64,000 nt of DNA from Bradyrhizobium lablabi (lineage in GTDB: Bacteria > Pseudomonadota > Alphaproteobacteria > Rhizobiales > Xanthobacteraceae): positions 98,559 to 162,558 of the forward strand of contig NZ_JAFCLN010000018.1 in the NCBI RefSeq assembly GCF_018129385.1, given 5' to 3'. Below, in pieces: positions 32,882-40,849 of the stretch. A program made the translations under genes and the position numbers. The notes beneath the pieces are model-generated. The model had not been told where the DNA came from. It searched no databases and was given only the letters and a program-made list of their open reading frames with translations. Positions within the stretch are counted from its first letter, which is position 1, and each line of letters starts with the position of its first letter.

Positions 32882-34479
32882 TCAGATGTGCTGGGCCAGC
32901 AACTGCCCGGGCCGGCCGTCGGGCTGCGGCTCGATATCGACCGACCACAGATCGCTGTTGCCGGCGTCCTTCAGCCTCACCGTCATGATTCCGGTCCTGC
33001 CGTCGATGTCGACGCGGCCGAAGAATTGCATCCCAAAACAGGGCGCAAGATTTTCGCCCTCGCAACCTTTTTGAAACATCGCCTTCGGACCAAAGGTGTT
33101 GTCGAGCGGACCCGGCCCCCAGGTCCGGCGTGCAGCGGCCCGGAGATGAATTCCCAGAACGGCTCAAAATCCTGGAAGACGGCGCGGTTCGGATCGTAGT
33201 AGTGCGCCGCGGTGTAGTGCATGTCGGCGGTCAGCCACACGATGTTGCGCACCCCTGCCCGCTTGATAAACGACAAGAGGTCCGCGATCTCGTGCTCGCG
33301 CCGCTCCGGCGAGCCGTCCCCGAGCGCGATCGCATCCTCGCTGACCACTCCGATCGGCATGTCGGCGGCGATCACCTTCCAGGTCGCGTTGGAAGCCAGC
33401 AGCGCGCGTTTCAGCCAGGCGAGCTGCGCCTTGCCGAGAATGCAGGTGTCGTGGTCGTCGCCCTTGTTGACGGTGGAATCGCGATAGCTGCGCATGTCGA
33501 TCAGGAAGACGTCGAGCAGCGGCCCGTATGGCACCTTGCGATAGACCCTGCCGTCCCGCTCCGGCATGGCGCGCATCGGCATGAATTCGTGGAACGCGCG
33601 GCGGGCGCGCGCCACCAGCAGCGACGAGCCGTCCTCTGCGTAGCCGGTCTCGTCCACGGTGCCGGCGGGCGACCAGTCGTTGGTCACCTCATGGTCGTCC
33701 CATTGCGCCAGCATCGGCACCTGCGCGTGGAAAGCGCGAAAATTCTCGTCGAGCAAATTGTACTTATAGTTGGCGCGGAATTCCGCGAGGCTATGCGCGA
33801 CGACTGATTTCTCCTCTGTCACGACGTTGCGCCAGACTTCGCCGTTCGGCAGCTTCAGCTCCCGCTCGACCGGACAATCGGCGTAGATGTGATCGCCGGA
33901 ATGAATGAAGAAGTCGGGACGGTTGTCGAGCATGGTGCGATAGGTGCGCATGCCGCCGCGCGACAGGTCGATCCCCCAGCCCTGGCCCGCGGTGTCGCCC
34001 GACCAGACGAACGATAGCGAACGCGACTCGGTGGGCGCGGTTCGGAAATGGCCCGTCAGCATTTCGCCGGCAAGGCCCGTTTCGTGGAGGTTCTCGAAAC
34101 GCACGCGATAAAAGATGTCCTGTCCGGACGGCAGGCCTTCGAGCAACAGTTTTGCGGTGAAGTCGCGATCAGGCAACGCATCGAACGATGCCGCGCGAAA
34201 AATGGTGTCAAAACTTTCGACCGTGGCGCACTCGACGCGCATCCGCGCAGCCCGGTCGGCGCGCGCCCAGATCACGGCGGTGTCGGCCGAGACGTCGCCC
34301 GACTGGATACCGCCCGCGATCAGCGGCCTGTCCGCGGCGCGGCTGAGATAAGGTTTTGCGAGCGTGCCGAGGCTAGCGAGCGCCGCGGTGGAAGCCGAGC
34401 CGGCCAGCAATTGCCTTCTCGTCAGCCCAGATCTTGTAAGCCTTGTAAGCCCGGGCCTTCCACGTCCCGCAATCGCCAT
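32882..34479 (-). pseudogene. phoD: PhoD-type alkaline phosphatase, frameshifted near the 3' end
   Basis: A Tat-exported phosphodiesterase/alkaline phosphatase of the PhoD family (signal TRRQLLAGSASTAALASLG). Metal-site motifs are present: SGDTAGQGWG, FFIHSGDHIYADCPVE, AQWDDHEVTNDW, and WLTADMHYTAAHYYDPNRA. The first frame leaves the family sequence after FISGPLHAG and ends in unrelated residues at 32983. The expected continuation (a WGPGPLDNTFGPKAMFQKGC-type stretch, then ENLAPCFGMQFFGRV and DGRPGQLLAQHI) is encoded in another frame ending at 32882. One missing base near 33119-33130 explains this. All metal ligands lie before the break, so activity may remain. Either a true mutation or a sequencing error is possible. 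Confidence 0.85.
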
Positions 34480-34564
34480 CCGGCCGCCCTCGTCGAATCA
34501 CGACGAAGGGTGCCTGCGCAACTTGACTCCTGGCCGAAGGTTTTACGACAGCGGGATGACTCTC

Positions 34565-34638
34565 GAGCATGATCCGGAAGAGTGGGAAACGGTTTTCCCT
34601 CGCGATAAACGCGAAGCGTTTGCGCGGAGATCATGCTC
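34565..34638. repeat. Interspersed palindromic repeat, family 4 (copy A)
   Basis: An element running from GAGCATGATCCGGAAGAGTG through AAACGGTTTTCC to GATCATGCTC, with an internal insertion CGCGATAAACGCGAAGCG that can itself fold. A shorter copy lies at 57090-57138. It lies between the phosphatase start and the end of the next secreted-protein gene. Confidence 0.8.
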
Positions 34639-34678
34639 AAATAAGATGAGCCGACGGAATCGGCCCTGCCGTTCTGCA

Positions 34679-35089
34679 TCACTTCCAGTTACAGATGCCG
34701 CCGGATCGGCACGGCCAAGTCTGGACTCGCGTCTGGACCCGCGTATCCATTGCCTGTGCATCGAGCGGGTTGCTGTGTCGCCGCACGACCCTTGCACGCG
34801 CCGGAACGTGCGGCCTCGCGACACGCGTCTTCTCGACGCGCGGCTTCTCGACCTGCTCCCGCGTCACCCGCGTAGTGCGAACGACGCGCGGCGGCGGCGT
34901 ATCGCTGCGGGCCTCCACCGCCACGGGCGCGAATTGCGCCGGCGGCCCGAGCCGCTTCGGCGACAGCACCGCCTTCGACAGATCGAGGCCGAAGAATTCG
35001 TCCGCGCGATACTGATCGGCCGCAGCCGAGCCTGCCCAGGCCAGCAACAGCGCGGAGAAGACGAAGGTGGAAACAGCTTTCAGGCCCAT
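34679..35089 (-). CDS. Secreted Arg/Thr/Val-rich hypothetical protein
   Basis: A 136-residue exported protein. The signal peptide MGLKAVSTFVFSALLLAWAG is cleaved near AAA|DQ. The conserved-looking part (YRADEFFGLDLSKAVLSPKR) is followed by a basic, Val/Arg/Thr-rich repetitive stretch (VVRTTRVTREQVEKPRVEKT). It ends in CRSGGICNWK with two cysteines. TGGAGGCC precedes the ATG. I do not recognise a characterised family. Confidence 0.75.
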   Translation of the reverse strand: MGLKAVSTFVFSALLLAWAGSAAADQYRADEFFGLDLSKAVLSPKRLGPPAQFAPVAVEARSDTPPPRVVRTTRVTREQVEKPRVEKTRVARPHVPARARVVRRHSNPLDAQAMDTRVQTRVQTWPCRSGGICNWK

Positions 35090-35274
35090 GGCAGGCCTCC
35101 AGAAATACAGGGCCGGGAACCGACATTATGTAGGGAGCCGCACCGCGCGAATCCAGCGGGTGCGACGATCAAGGTTACCGTGTGCTGACATCTTGCGCAA
35201 AATTCCCGTGCAATATTCGGGAATTCCGCACCGCACGGCCGAACGTCCTTACCGGGCCGGCGACGTTTGGTCGC

Positions 35275-35538
35275 TCAGCAGCGGCAAATGTTCAAGCTCT
35301 TGTCGAGTTCCATATCGAGCTTGTGCTGCTCGGCATCGAAGTTCGTCATCTTGTCCTGCTCCTCCTGCTCCGCCCCGGCGTTCGGAGTGAAGGTCGGCGC
35401 GCGCGGTTGCAGATGGCCGATCGGCGCCTGCGGCACCGACGAGGGCCGCTGCGGCTGGCCGAGCGGATCGGCCGTGGCTGCGGCGCTGACAAAAAGAGCG
35501 GCAGAGAACGCAGTCGCAACGAGGAATCGTGAGGCCAT
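35275..35538 (-). CDS. Small secreted hypothetical protein with C-terminal Cys pair
   Basis: An 87-residue exported protein. The signal peptide MASRFLVATAFSAALFVSAA is cleaved near ATA|DP. A Pro/Gln-rich segment (LGQPQRPSSVPQAPIGHLQP) leads to an acidic helix (EQEEQDKMTNFDAEQHKLD) and the tail NICRC. The ATG at 35538 follows GGAGAGATCC; four further codons upstream are open. Function unknown. Confidence 0.7.
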   Translation of the reverse strand: MASRFLVATAFSAALFVSAAATADPLGQPQRPSSVPQAPIGHLQPRAPTFTPNAGAEQEEQDKMTNFDAEQHKLDMELDKSLNICRC

Positions 35539-35823
35539 GGATCTCTCCATCGAATGTGCGCGGCAAGCGCTTCGCGCAAGGTCAATTCGGCATCGGAAAG
35601 ATATGCCTGCTCAGGGCCCACCCCAACTAAATACAAATTCATTCTCGTTCATTTTCGAAATCGGCCGATCACGACTCGCTGACGGCGAGGTGCGCGTTCA
35701 TCGGTGATGCAGACAACATCGCCAGCGTTTGTTGTCAGAACCGTCGAATGAATCTTTTTATAATCGATTTCATCGTCGTCAAAGCCCATCTCAGGAGTGG
35801 GCAGGTTGAGATGGACTACGAAC

Positions 35824-36090
35824 ATGAGGACGATTCAGAAGCTTGCGATTGCATCGGCAATCGCCTTTCCAGCCCTTGCATTTGCTGCAATGACGACGGC
35901 GGCGGCCAAGGCCGGCCCTGTCGTGCCCTCCGGCCACTACTGCCTTCTGTATGATGAGGGCGGCACGGATTGCAGCTTTACGAGCTACGAGCAATGCCTC
36001 GCTACCGCGGACGGACTTGCCGCCGAATGCTTTGGCAAGTCGATCTACGATGACGCGCGCGAAGCGGTTGGAAACAACAGTATCCGATAG
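35824..36090 (+). CDS. DUF3551 family small secreted protein
   Basis: An 88-residue exported protein of the DUF3551 type that is abundant in Bradyrhizobium. The signal peptide MRTIQKLAIASAIAFPALAF is followed by the family pattern: one Cys in GHYCLLYDEGGTDCSFTS, then YEQCLATADGLAAECF. Four cysteines could form two disulphides in the periplasm. The function is unknown. The ATG at 35824 starts the signal peptide; nine upstream codons are open but unlikely. Confidence 0.85.
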   Translation: MRTIQKLAIASAIAFPALAFAAMTTAAAKAGPVVPSGHYCLLYDEGGTDCSFTSYEQCLATADGLAAECFGKSIYDDAREAVGNNSIR

Positions 36091-36113
36091 TGATGAGCGC
36101 GAAGCGGGCGCCA

Positions 36114-37481
36114 TCAGTTCTGCGGGTCCGGGCAGGCGATCTCCACCCGGCACCCCGGTCCCGGCTGGATCGTCAGACGGAAGCCATGCAGCTTGACGAT
36201 GGCCGCAACCAGACTGAGGCCGAGACCGACGCCCGGCGTACTTCGAATCTTGTCGTTGCGATAGAATCGCCGCAGCACCGCCTCACGCTCGCGCTCACTG
36301 ATGCCGGGACCGCTATCGGTTACCCTGATGATGGTCTCGCGCTCGCCGCGATGCAGCCGGATATCCACCCTGCCGCCCTCCGGCGTGAACTTGATGGCGT
36401 TGTCGATGAGATTGGCAACTGCCTCCATCAACAGATCCCGGTCTCCTCGCACGTGCAACGGATCGGGCGCCTCGACATGCAGGGCGATGTTCTTGTTCTC
36501 GGCGATCGGCTCGTAGATGTCGTCCACCTCGCGCAACAGGTCGTGCAGCGCGACGTCGCCGAAGGCGGCCGAGCGGCGGCTGTTCTCGATTTCCGTGAGA
36601 CGCAGCAGCGCGGTGATGATGGTGAGCGACTGGTCGATGCTGGCGACCGCCTTGTCGACGGCCTCCTGGAGCTGCTCCAGCGAGGTGGCGTGCGTGCGTC
36701 CGCGCTCGAGCACGAGCCGCGCGCGCGTCAGCGGCGTGCGCAGGTCGTGGGCGATATCGTTGCCGACTCCGGCCAGCGCGTGGATCATCGTTTCCATCTC
36801 GTCGAGCATGCCGTTGACGATGCCCGCCAGCTTGGAAAAAGGCTCCTCGACGGGACGGTGCGGCAACCGCTCGCTGAGATCGCCGGCGATGATGCGCTGG
36901 ACTCGCTGGTTGACCTGCTCGACCCGCTTCTGCGCACGTACGCTGAGCCAGGCGCCCGCCAGCAGGCAAAGAAAGAAGCCGGGCAACAGACCGAGTGCGA
37001 GCGCCTGTCCGACGACATGGGAGATCTCGCGGGCCTCGTCGATATTGCGGCCGAGCAGCAGCACTTCGCCGTTCTCGAGCCGCCGCGCCATCGCGCGAAT
37101 CGTCTGCCGCTCCCTGCCGCCGCTGTGGTTGATCTTGACGATCTCGGCGCTCTGCGGCCCGCTGTCGATCTGTAGCCGCGTCGGCAGACGTTCGACATTT
37201 CCGATGATGCGGCGCCCTTCGGCGTCGAAGATGGCGGCAAGCTGCACATCCCGGGCGTCCTGCTGGAGGCGTTCTTCGACGGCCAGCCGCCTCCGCTCGG
37301 GCGAAAGGATGGCCATTCCCTCCATGTGTCCGACAATGACCTTGTCCGACCGGTCGATCAGATAATCGTCGATCTTGAAGTAGATGAATCCGAACAGCAC
37401 CAGGATGAACGCGGCGAGCATCCCGGCAACCACGAAGGCCCAGTGGAAGGTGTTCGAACGCAGGAATTGCAGATGGCGCAT
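36114..37481 (-). CDS. Membrane sensor histidine kinase
   Basis: A 455-residue HAMP-type sensor kinase. Membrane segments occur at about 12-35 (HWAFVVAGMLAAFILVLFGF) and about 165-190, enclosing a periplasmic sensor of about 125 residues. Then come a HAMP linker, the phosphoacceptor His in DIAHDLRTPLTRARL, the N box NLIDNAIKFTPEGGRVDI, and the G boxes DSGPGISERE and GVGLGLSLVAAIVKLHGFRL. It lies 21 bases downstream of its response regulator and should autophosphorylate and control it. The adjacent RND efflux cluster is the likely regulon, by position only. Confidence 0.95.
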   Translation of the reverse strand: MRHLQFLRSNTFHWAFVVAGMLAAFILVLFGFIYFKIDDYLIDRSDKVIVGHMEGMAILSPERRRLAVEERLQQDARDVQLAAIFDAEGRRIIGNVERLPTRLQIDSGPQSAEIVKINHSGGRERQTIRAMARRLENGEVLLLGRNIDEAREISHVVGQALALGLLPGFFLCLLAGAWLSVRAQKRVEQVNQRVQRIIAGDLSERLPHRPVEEPFSKLAGIVNGMLDEMETMIHALAGVGNDIAHDLRTPLTRARLVLERGRTHATSLEQLQEAVDKAVASIDQSLTIITALLRLTEIENSRRSAAFGDVALHDLLREVDDIYEPIAENKNIALHVEAPDPLHVRGDRDLLMEAVANLIDNAIKFTPEGGRVDIRLHRGERETIIRVTDSGPGISEREREAVLRRFYRNDKIRSTPGVGLGLSLVAAIVKLHGFRLTIQPGPGCRVEIACPDPQN

Positions 37482-37502
37482 CGGATCGCCGCCGTCCGGG
37501 TT

Positions 37503-38180
37503 TCAGGGCGAGGCGCGCAGGATAAAGCCGGCGCCGCGAACGTTGTGGATCATCGGCGTCTCGTTGGGCCCATCCACCTTGTGGCGCAGCCGCCCCATAT
37601 GCACGTCGACCAGATTGGTCGCCGGCACGAATTTGTAGTGCCAGACTTCTTCGAGCAGCATGGCCCGCGTCAGCAACTGATCGGCGCGCCGCATCATGTA
37701 TTCCAGCAGGCGAAACTCGCGCGGCAGCAATTCAATTTCCCGGTCGCCGCGCCTTGCTGTTCGCTCGATCAGGTCGAGTTCGAGCTCCCCGACCTTGAGC
37801 GTGGTCTCGCGCGACTCCACGGGCCGACGCAGCAACGCTTCCATCCGCGCAACCAGCTCCACGATGGCGAAAGGTTTCGTCAGGTAGTCGTCGCCGCCCA
37901 TCCGAAGTCCCCGCACGCGGTCATCGACCGCGCCGAGCGCGCTCAATACCAGTACTGGGGTGCGGACCTGTTCCTTGCGCAGCGTCTCGATCACGGTGAG
38001 ACCGTCGATCCCGGGCAGCAGGCGATCGACAATCATCGCATCCGGTTGCAGGGAGCGCGCCTTGGCAAGGCCCTCGATCCCGTCGGCGGCCCACTCGACG
38101 TCGAAGCCGCGCTCGAATAGTTCGTCCCGGATCTCCTCGGCCGTTTCGCTGTCATCCTCAATCAAAAGAATTTTTGCCAT
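37503..38180 (-). CDS. OmpR/PhoB-type response regulator
   Basis: A 225-residue two-component response regulator. The receiver domain (1 to about 118) starts MAKILLIEDDSETAEEIRDE, has the phosphorylated Asp in AMIVDRLLPGIDG, and Lys in DDYLTKPFA. The winged-helix DNA-binding domain (about 130-225) contains IELLPREFRLLEYMMRRAD and VDVHMGRLRHKVD. The ATG at 38180 is chosen because the receiver begins there; the open frame extends far upstream without similarity. Co-transcribed with the sensor kinase. Confidence 0.95.
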   Translation of the reverse strand: MAKILLIEDDSETAEEIRDELFERGFDVEWAADGIEGLAKARSLQPDAMIVDRLLPGIDGLTVIETLRKEQVRTPVLVLSALGAVDDRVRGLRMGGDDYLTKPFAIVELVARMEALLRRPVESRETTLKVGELELDLIERTARRGDREIELLPREFRLLEYMMRRADQLLTRAMLLEEVWHYKFVPATNLVDVHMGRLRHKVDGPNETPMIHNVRGAGFILRASP

Positions 38181-38563
38181 AAGGTGCTCAACGACGTTAC
38201 GTTTGCCGGCGCCGACTGGCGCCGCGCCCTCAGTTGCCTGCAAGCGCTGGATCTTACGACGAAACTTGGTCCCGGCGGCGGAGCCGGACGGCGACGCCGG
38301 CCTTGCCGGGGGGCTGCAAGGCAGGACGTGCGCCATCCGCCCGACGGCCACGTAATCACCGCCTCCGGGGAACAAGCGCGGCGGGGCCGCTCTGCGATCA
38401 AGATAAGTAAGCATTCGGTGCTCCACCATTAAATTGGGTTTTAATCTGATCTCTGGTCAGCCGCGATGCGCGACGTGACGCCTTGCGACGGTCGACAAAC
38501 CAGTCCACTGCACTTCCATACGCCCCGGTGCTTTGCAGAAGGGGCATCGCACCGGCCTCGCGA
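38181..38563. other. Intergenic region before the response regulator
   Basis: A 383-base gap between the response regulator start and the end of the Pro/Thr/Ala-rich gene, both on the minus strand. An AT-rich patch around 38400-38455 could hold the promoter of the two-component operon. The open frame upstream of the regulator looks random. No repeat or terminator was clearly seen. Confidence 0.4.
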
Positions 38564-39547
38564 TCAGCAGCCCGGCTGAGGCGTTACGCCGGGCGTTGCG
38601 GCGGCTCCCGTTGCGTTGGCCGGCGGCATCATCCCCGGGTTCGCCAGATCCATCGTCACGCCCTCGAGGCATGCCGAGGAGTTCGGCGTCGGCACCACGG
38701 CCATGGTCGGCGCGATGCTGGTGCCGCCGAGGTCTGCGACAACAGGTTGAATCGTGCCAGGCGCGGCGCCATTCGGAATGTCGGGAGTGGAGAGCGGCAA
38801 TGCGGCGCCATTGGTTGGCGGACCGCCCGGAATCGTGCTGCATACGGTGGCAGACGAAGTGCCGAGCGGCGATGCCGGCGATATGGTTCCGGTAGTGCTG
38901 ATCGCGATTGGCGTCGGAATGGTGCCCAAGGCGGTTCCCGGCGTCATCGTCGTCGACAAGTTCGTGGCCGAACTTGTCGTGGCCGTGCTGCCCGCACTGA
39001 ATGTGGGGACTGCGGCTGGGGTCGTCGATGACGCCGGCGTCGTGCTGATGGCAGGCGGCGCAGCCACTACCGTTCCCGGTGCCGACGACTGTAGCGGTAT
39101 GGTCGAGCCGGGAGCATCGGTCAAAAACGATGTTGCAGGCGTTGCGGATAGCGGGAGCGGCGCGGTCGCGCCGTTGCCCGCAGATGTGGCAGACACAGCA
39201 GGCCCGGAGGCGGTCACAGGGGGCATCGCCCCGATGTCAGCCGACATGGAGGCAACTGGTACTGGCGCCGTACCTGGCGCGATTTGTCCCGTCGGCGCCG
39301 AGCAGGTCACGACTGTTCCCGGTGTCGTCGGATCGGACGCCAACGGCACGGGCGCCAGCGTGGTGACGGCCGTGCCCGGCTGGGTTATCGCCGAGAACGG
39401 ACTCGGACCGTTGAGCGGCGACGACACGATCGCGCCCGGCGTCGTCGGAACGCCCATGGCGGTGCTGCCCATGGTGGAGACTTGCGCCGAGCAGGCGCTG
39501 GCCCCTGCCAGCAAGATGGCAATCGTTGTAAGCATCAAGCGCTGCAT
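38564..39547 (-). CDS. Secreted Pro/Thr/Ala/Ser-rich protein at the end of the RND operon
   Basis: A 327-residue low-complexity exported protein. The start at 39547 (MQRLMLTTIAILLAGASACS) lies nine bases after GGAGGAG, better spaced than two ATGs directly upstream. A signal peptide precedes ASAC, which could be a lipobox or a normal cleavage site. The mature chain is built of irregular PGTxV / TPxxxS units (TTPGTVVTCSAP, SAPGTVVAAPP, MTPGTALGTIP) with few charged residues and a C-terminal Cys. It follows the RND adaptor gene by 24 bases, where an outer-membrane factor gene would be expected. Function unknown. Confidence 0.7.
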   Translation of the reverse strand: MQRLMLTTIAILLAGASACSAQVSTMGSTAMGVPTTPGAIVSSPLNGPSPFSAITQPGTAVTTLAPVPLASDPTTPGTVVTCSAPTGQIAPGTAPVPVASMSADIGAMPPVTASGPAVSATSAGNGATAPLPLSATPATSFLTDAPGSTIPLQSSAPGTVVAAPPAISTTPASSTTPAAVPTFSAGSTATTSSATNLSTTMTPGTALGTIPTPIAISTTGTISPASPLGTSSATVCSTIPGGPPTNGAALPLSTPDIPNGAAPGTIQPVVADLGGTSIAPTMAVVPTPNSSACLEGVTMDLANPGMMPPANATGAAATPGVTPQPGC

Positions 39548-39571
39548 CGCCATCATCTCCTCCGCGACCGT

Positions 39572-40849
39572 CTAGCTCGTCTTCGGTTTGTCCTTGCGAA
39601 TCGAGACCTTGGCGCCTGCCGCCAGGTTCACCATCGGATTGAGAACGACCTGATCGCCGGCCTTGACGCCGTCGTGCACTTCAACCTCGGTGCCGAAGTC
39701 GCGCGCGATGGTGATCTTCTGCATGCGGACGGTATCGCCCTCGACGACTGCGACATGCACGCCGGCCTGATCGAATATCACCGCATCGGCAGGTACGATC
39801 ATCGATGGCGTCTTTCTGGGTATGAACAGCTCGACGGTGCAGTAGACCCCGGGACTGAGCGCACCGTCCGGATTGGGGACGTCGATCTCGGTCAGCAGCG
39901 TTCGGCTGCCCGGCTGCAACGCGCTGGCGATCCGCGTTACCTTGCCGGGAAAGGTTCGCCCCGGAATCTCGGGGACCCGCACCACCGCGTCGACGCCGGG
40001 CCCCAGCCCGAAGGCCTGGTCCTGCGGCACGAACACCTGGGTGCGGATCACGTCGGGGTGCTGGAGCGTGAACATGAAGGTCGATCCGGCCTGCACCAGA
40101 CTGCCATTGTCGACGGCACGCTGCGTGATCACGCCGTCGAACGGCGCCACCACCCGCTGGTAGGCCTTCTCCTGCTCCAGGATGCGAATCTGGGCCTGCT
40201 GGGCTTCGATGTTCGCCTGGGCGACCGACACCGCGGCCTGCTGCGCCTGAAGGGTCAGGCGGTCATTGTCGCCCTGTTGCAAGGTGAGCCATCCCTGCTT
40301 GACCAGCTTGCTGTCACGCGCATTGGTGACTTGGGCGAGCTCCTGGCTTGCCTGCGTCTGCTGCAACGTCGCCTGGTTCTGGACCAGCGTCGCCTTGGCC
40401 TGCGCGATCTGATGGTCGAGCTCGGGGGCGGTGATGTCGGCCAGCAGCGCGCCGGCCTTGACCCGGTCGCCGATGTCGACGTAGCGCTTTTCGATGTAGC
40501 CCGACGTACGCGCAAGGATATTCGCCGCCTCGAATGCCGTCGTGGTCGCCGGCAGGCTGACGTTGATCGTGCTGTCGCTGTTGCGAATGGTGGCGACACG
40601 AACAACCGGGACCATCGTCCGCCTTTGCTGCGCCGTGGCGGCGAGTTCGAGTCCGGCCTGGTAGTGGCGCCAAACTCCCAATGCGAGGCCGCCCAGCAGC
40701 AACAGCAGCGCGCTGCCGCCGAGCAGCGCGCCTCCGTAACCGCGCCGCTGCTTGCGCGGCGCATTGGGCAGCGTGACGACGCGGTCGACATCCGGATCGC
40801 GGCGATCCTGTCCGCCGTCGTCTTTCGGCCGCACTTGAGTCTCGGTCAT
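39572..40849 (-). CDS. RND efflux periplasmic adaptor subunit (HlyD/MexA family)
   Basis: A 425-residue membrane-fusion protein. One N-terminal membrane anchor (about 40-62, GSALLLLLGGLALGVW) is followed by the first lipoyl half (SGYIEKRYVDIGDRVKAGAL), a coiled-coil hairpin (QAKATLVQNQATLQQTQASQ), the second lipoyl half (RVVAPFDGVITQRAVDNGSL), and the beta-barrel and membrane-proximal domains. It connects the inner-membrane pump to an outer-membrane channel. Its ATG overlaps the permease stop by four bases, so the two are translationally coupled. Confidence 0.95.
   Translation of the reverse strand: MTETQVRPKDDGGQDRRDPDVDRVVTLPNAPRKQRRGYGGALLGGSALLLLLGGLALGVWRHYQAGLELAATAQQRRTMVPVVRVATIRNSDSTINVSLPATTTAFEAANILARTSGYIEKRYVDIGDRVKAGALLADITAPELDHQIAQAKATLVQNQATLQQTQASQELAQVTNARDSKLVKQGWLTLQQGDNDRLTLQAQQAAVSVAQANIEAQQAQIRILEQEKAYQRVVAPFDGVITQRAVDNGSLVQAGSTFMFTLQHPDVIRTQVFVPQDQAFGLGPGVDAVVRVPEIPGRTFPGKVTRIASALQPGSRTLLTEIDVPNPDGALSPGVYCTVELFIPRKTPSMIVPADAVIFDQAGVHVAVVEGDTVRMQKITIARDFGTEVEVHDGVKAGDQVVLNPMVNLAAGAKVSIRKDKPKTS

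Noticed and set aside
38181..38429. N-terminal extension of the response regulator
   Set aside because: The extra 83 residues have no similarity to any domain, and the receiver domain begins exactly at MAKILLIEDD.
38754..39575. Val/Gly-rich plus-strand frame opposite the Pro/Thr/Ala-rich protein
   Set aside because: It has no signal peptide or ribosome binding site. The minus-strand frame has both and continues the RND operon.
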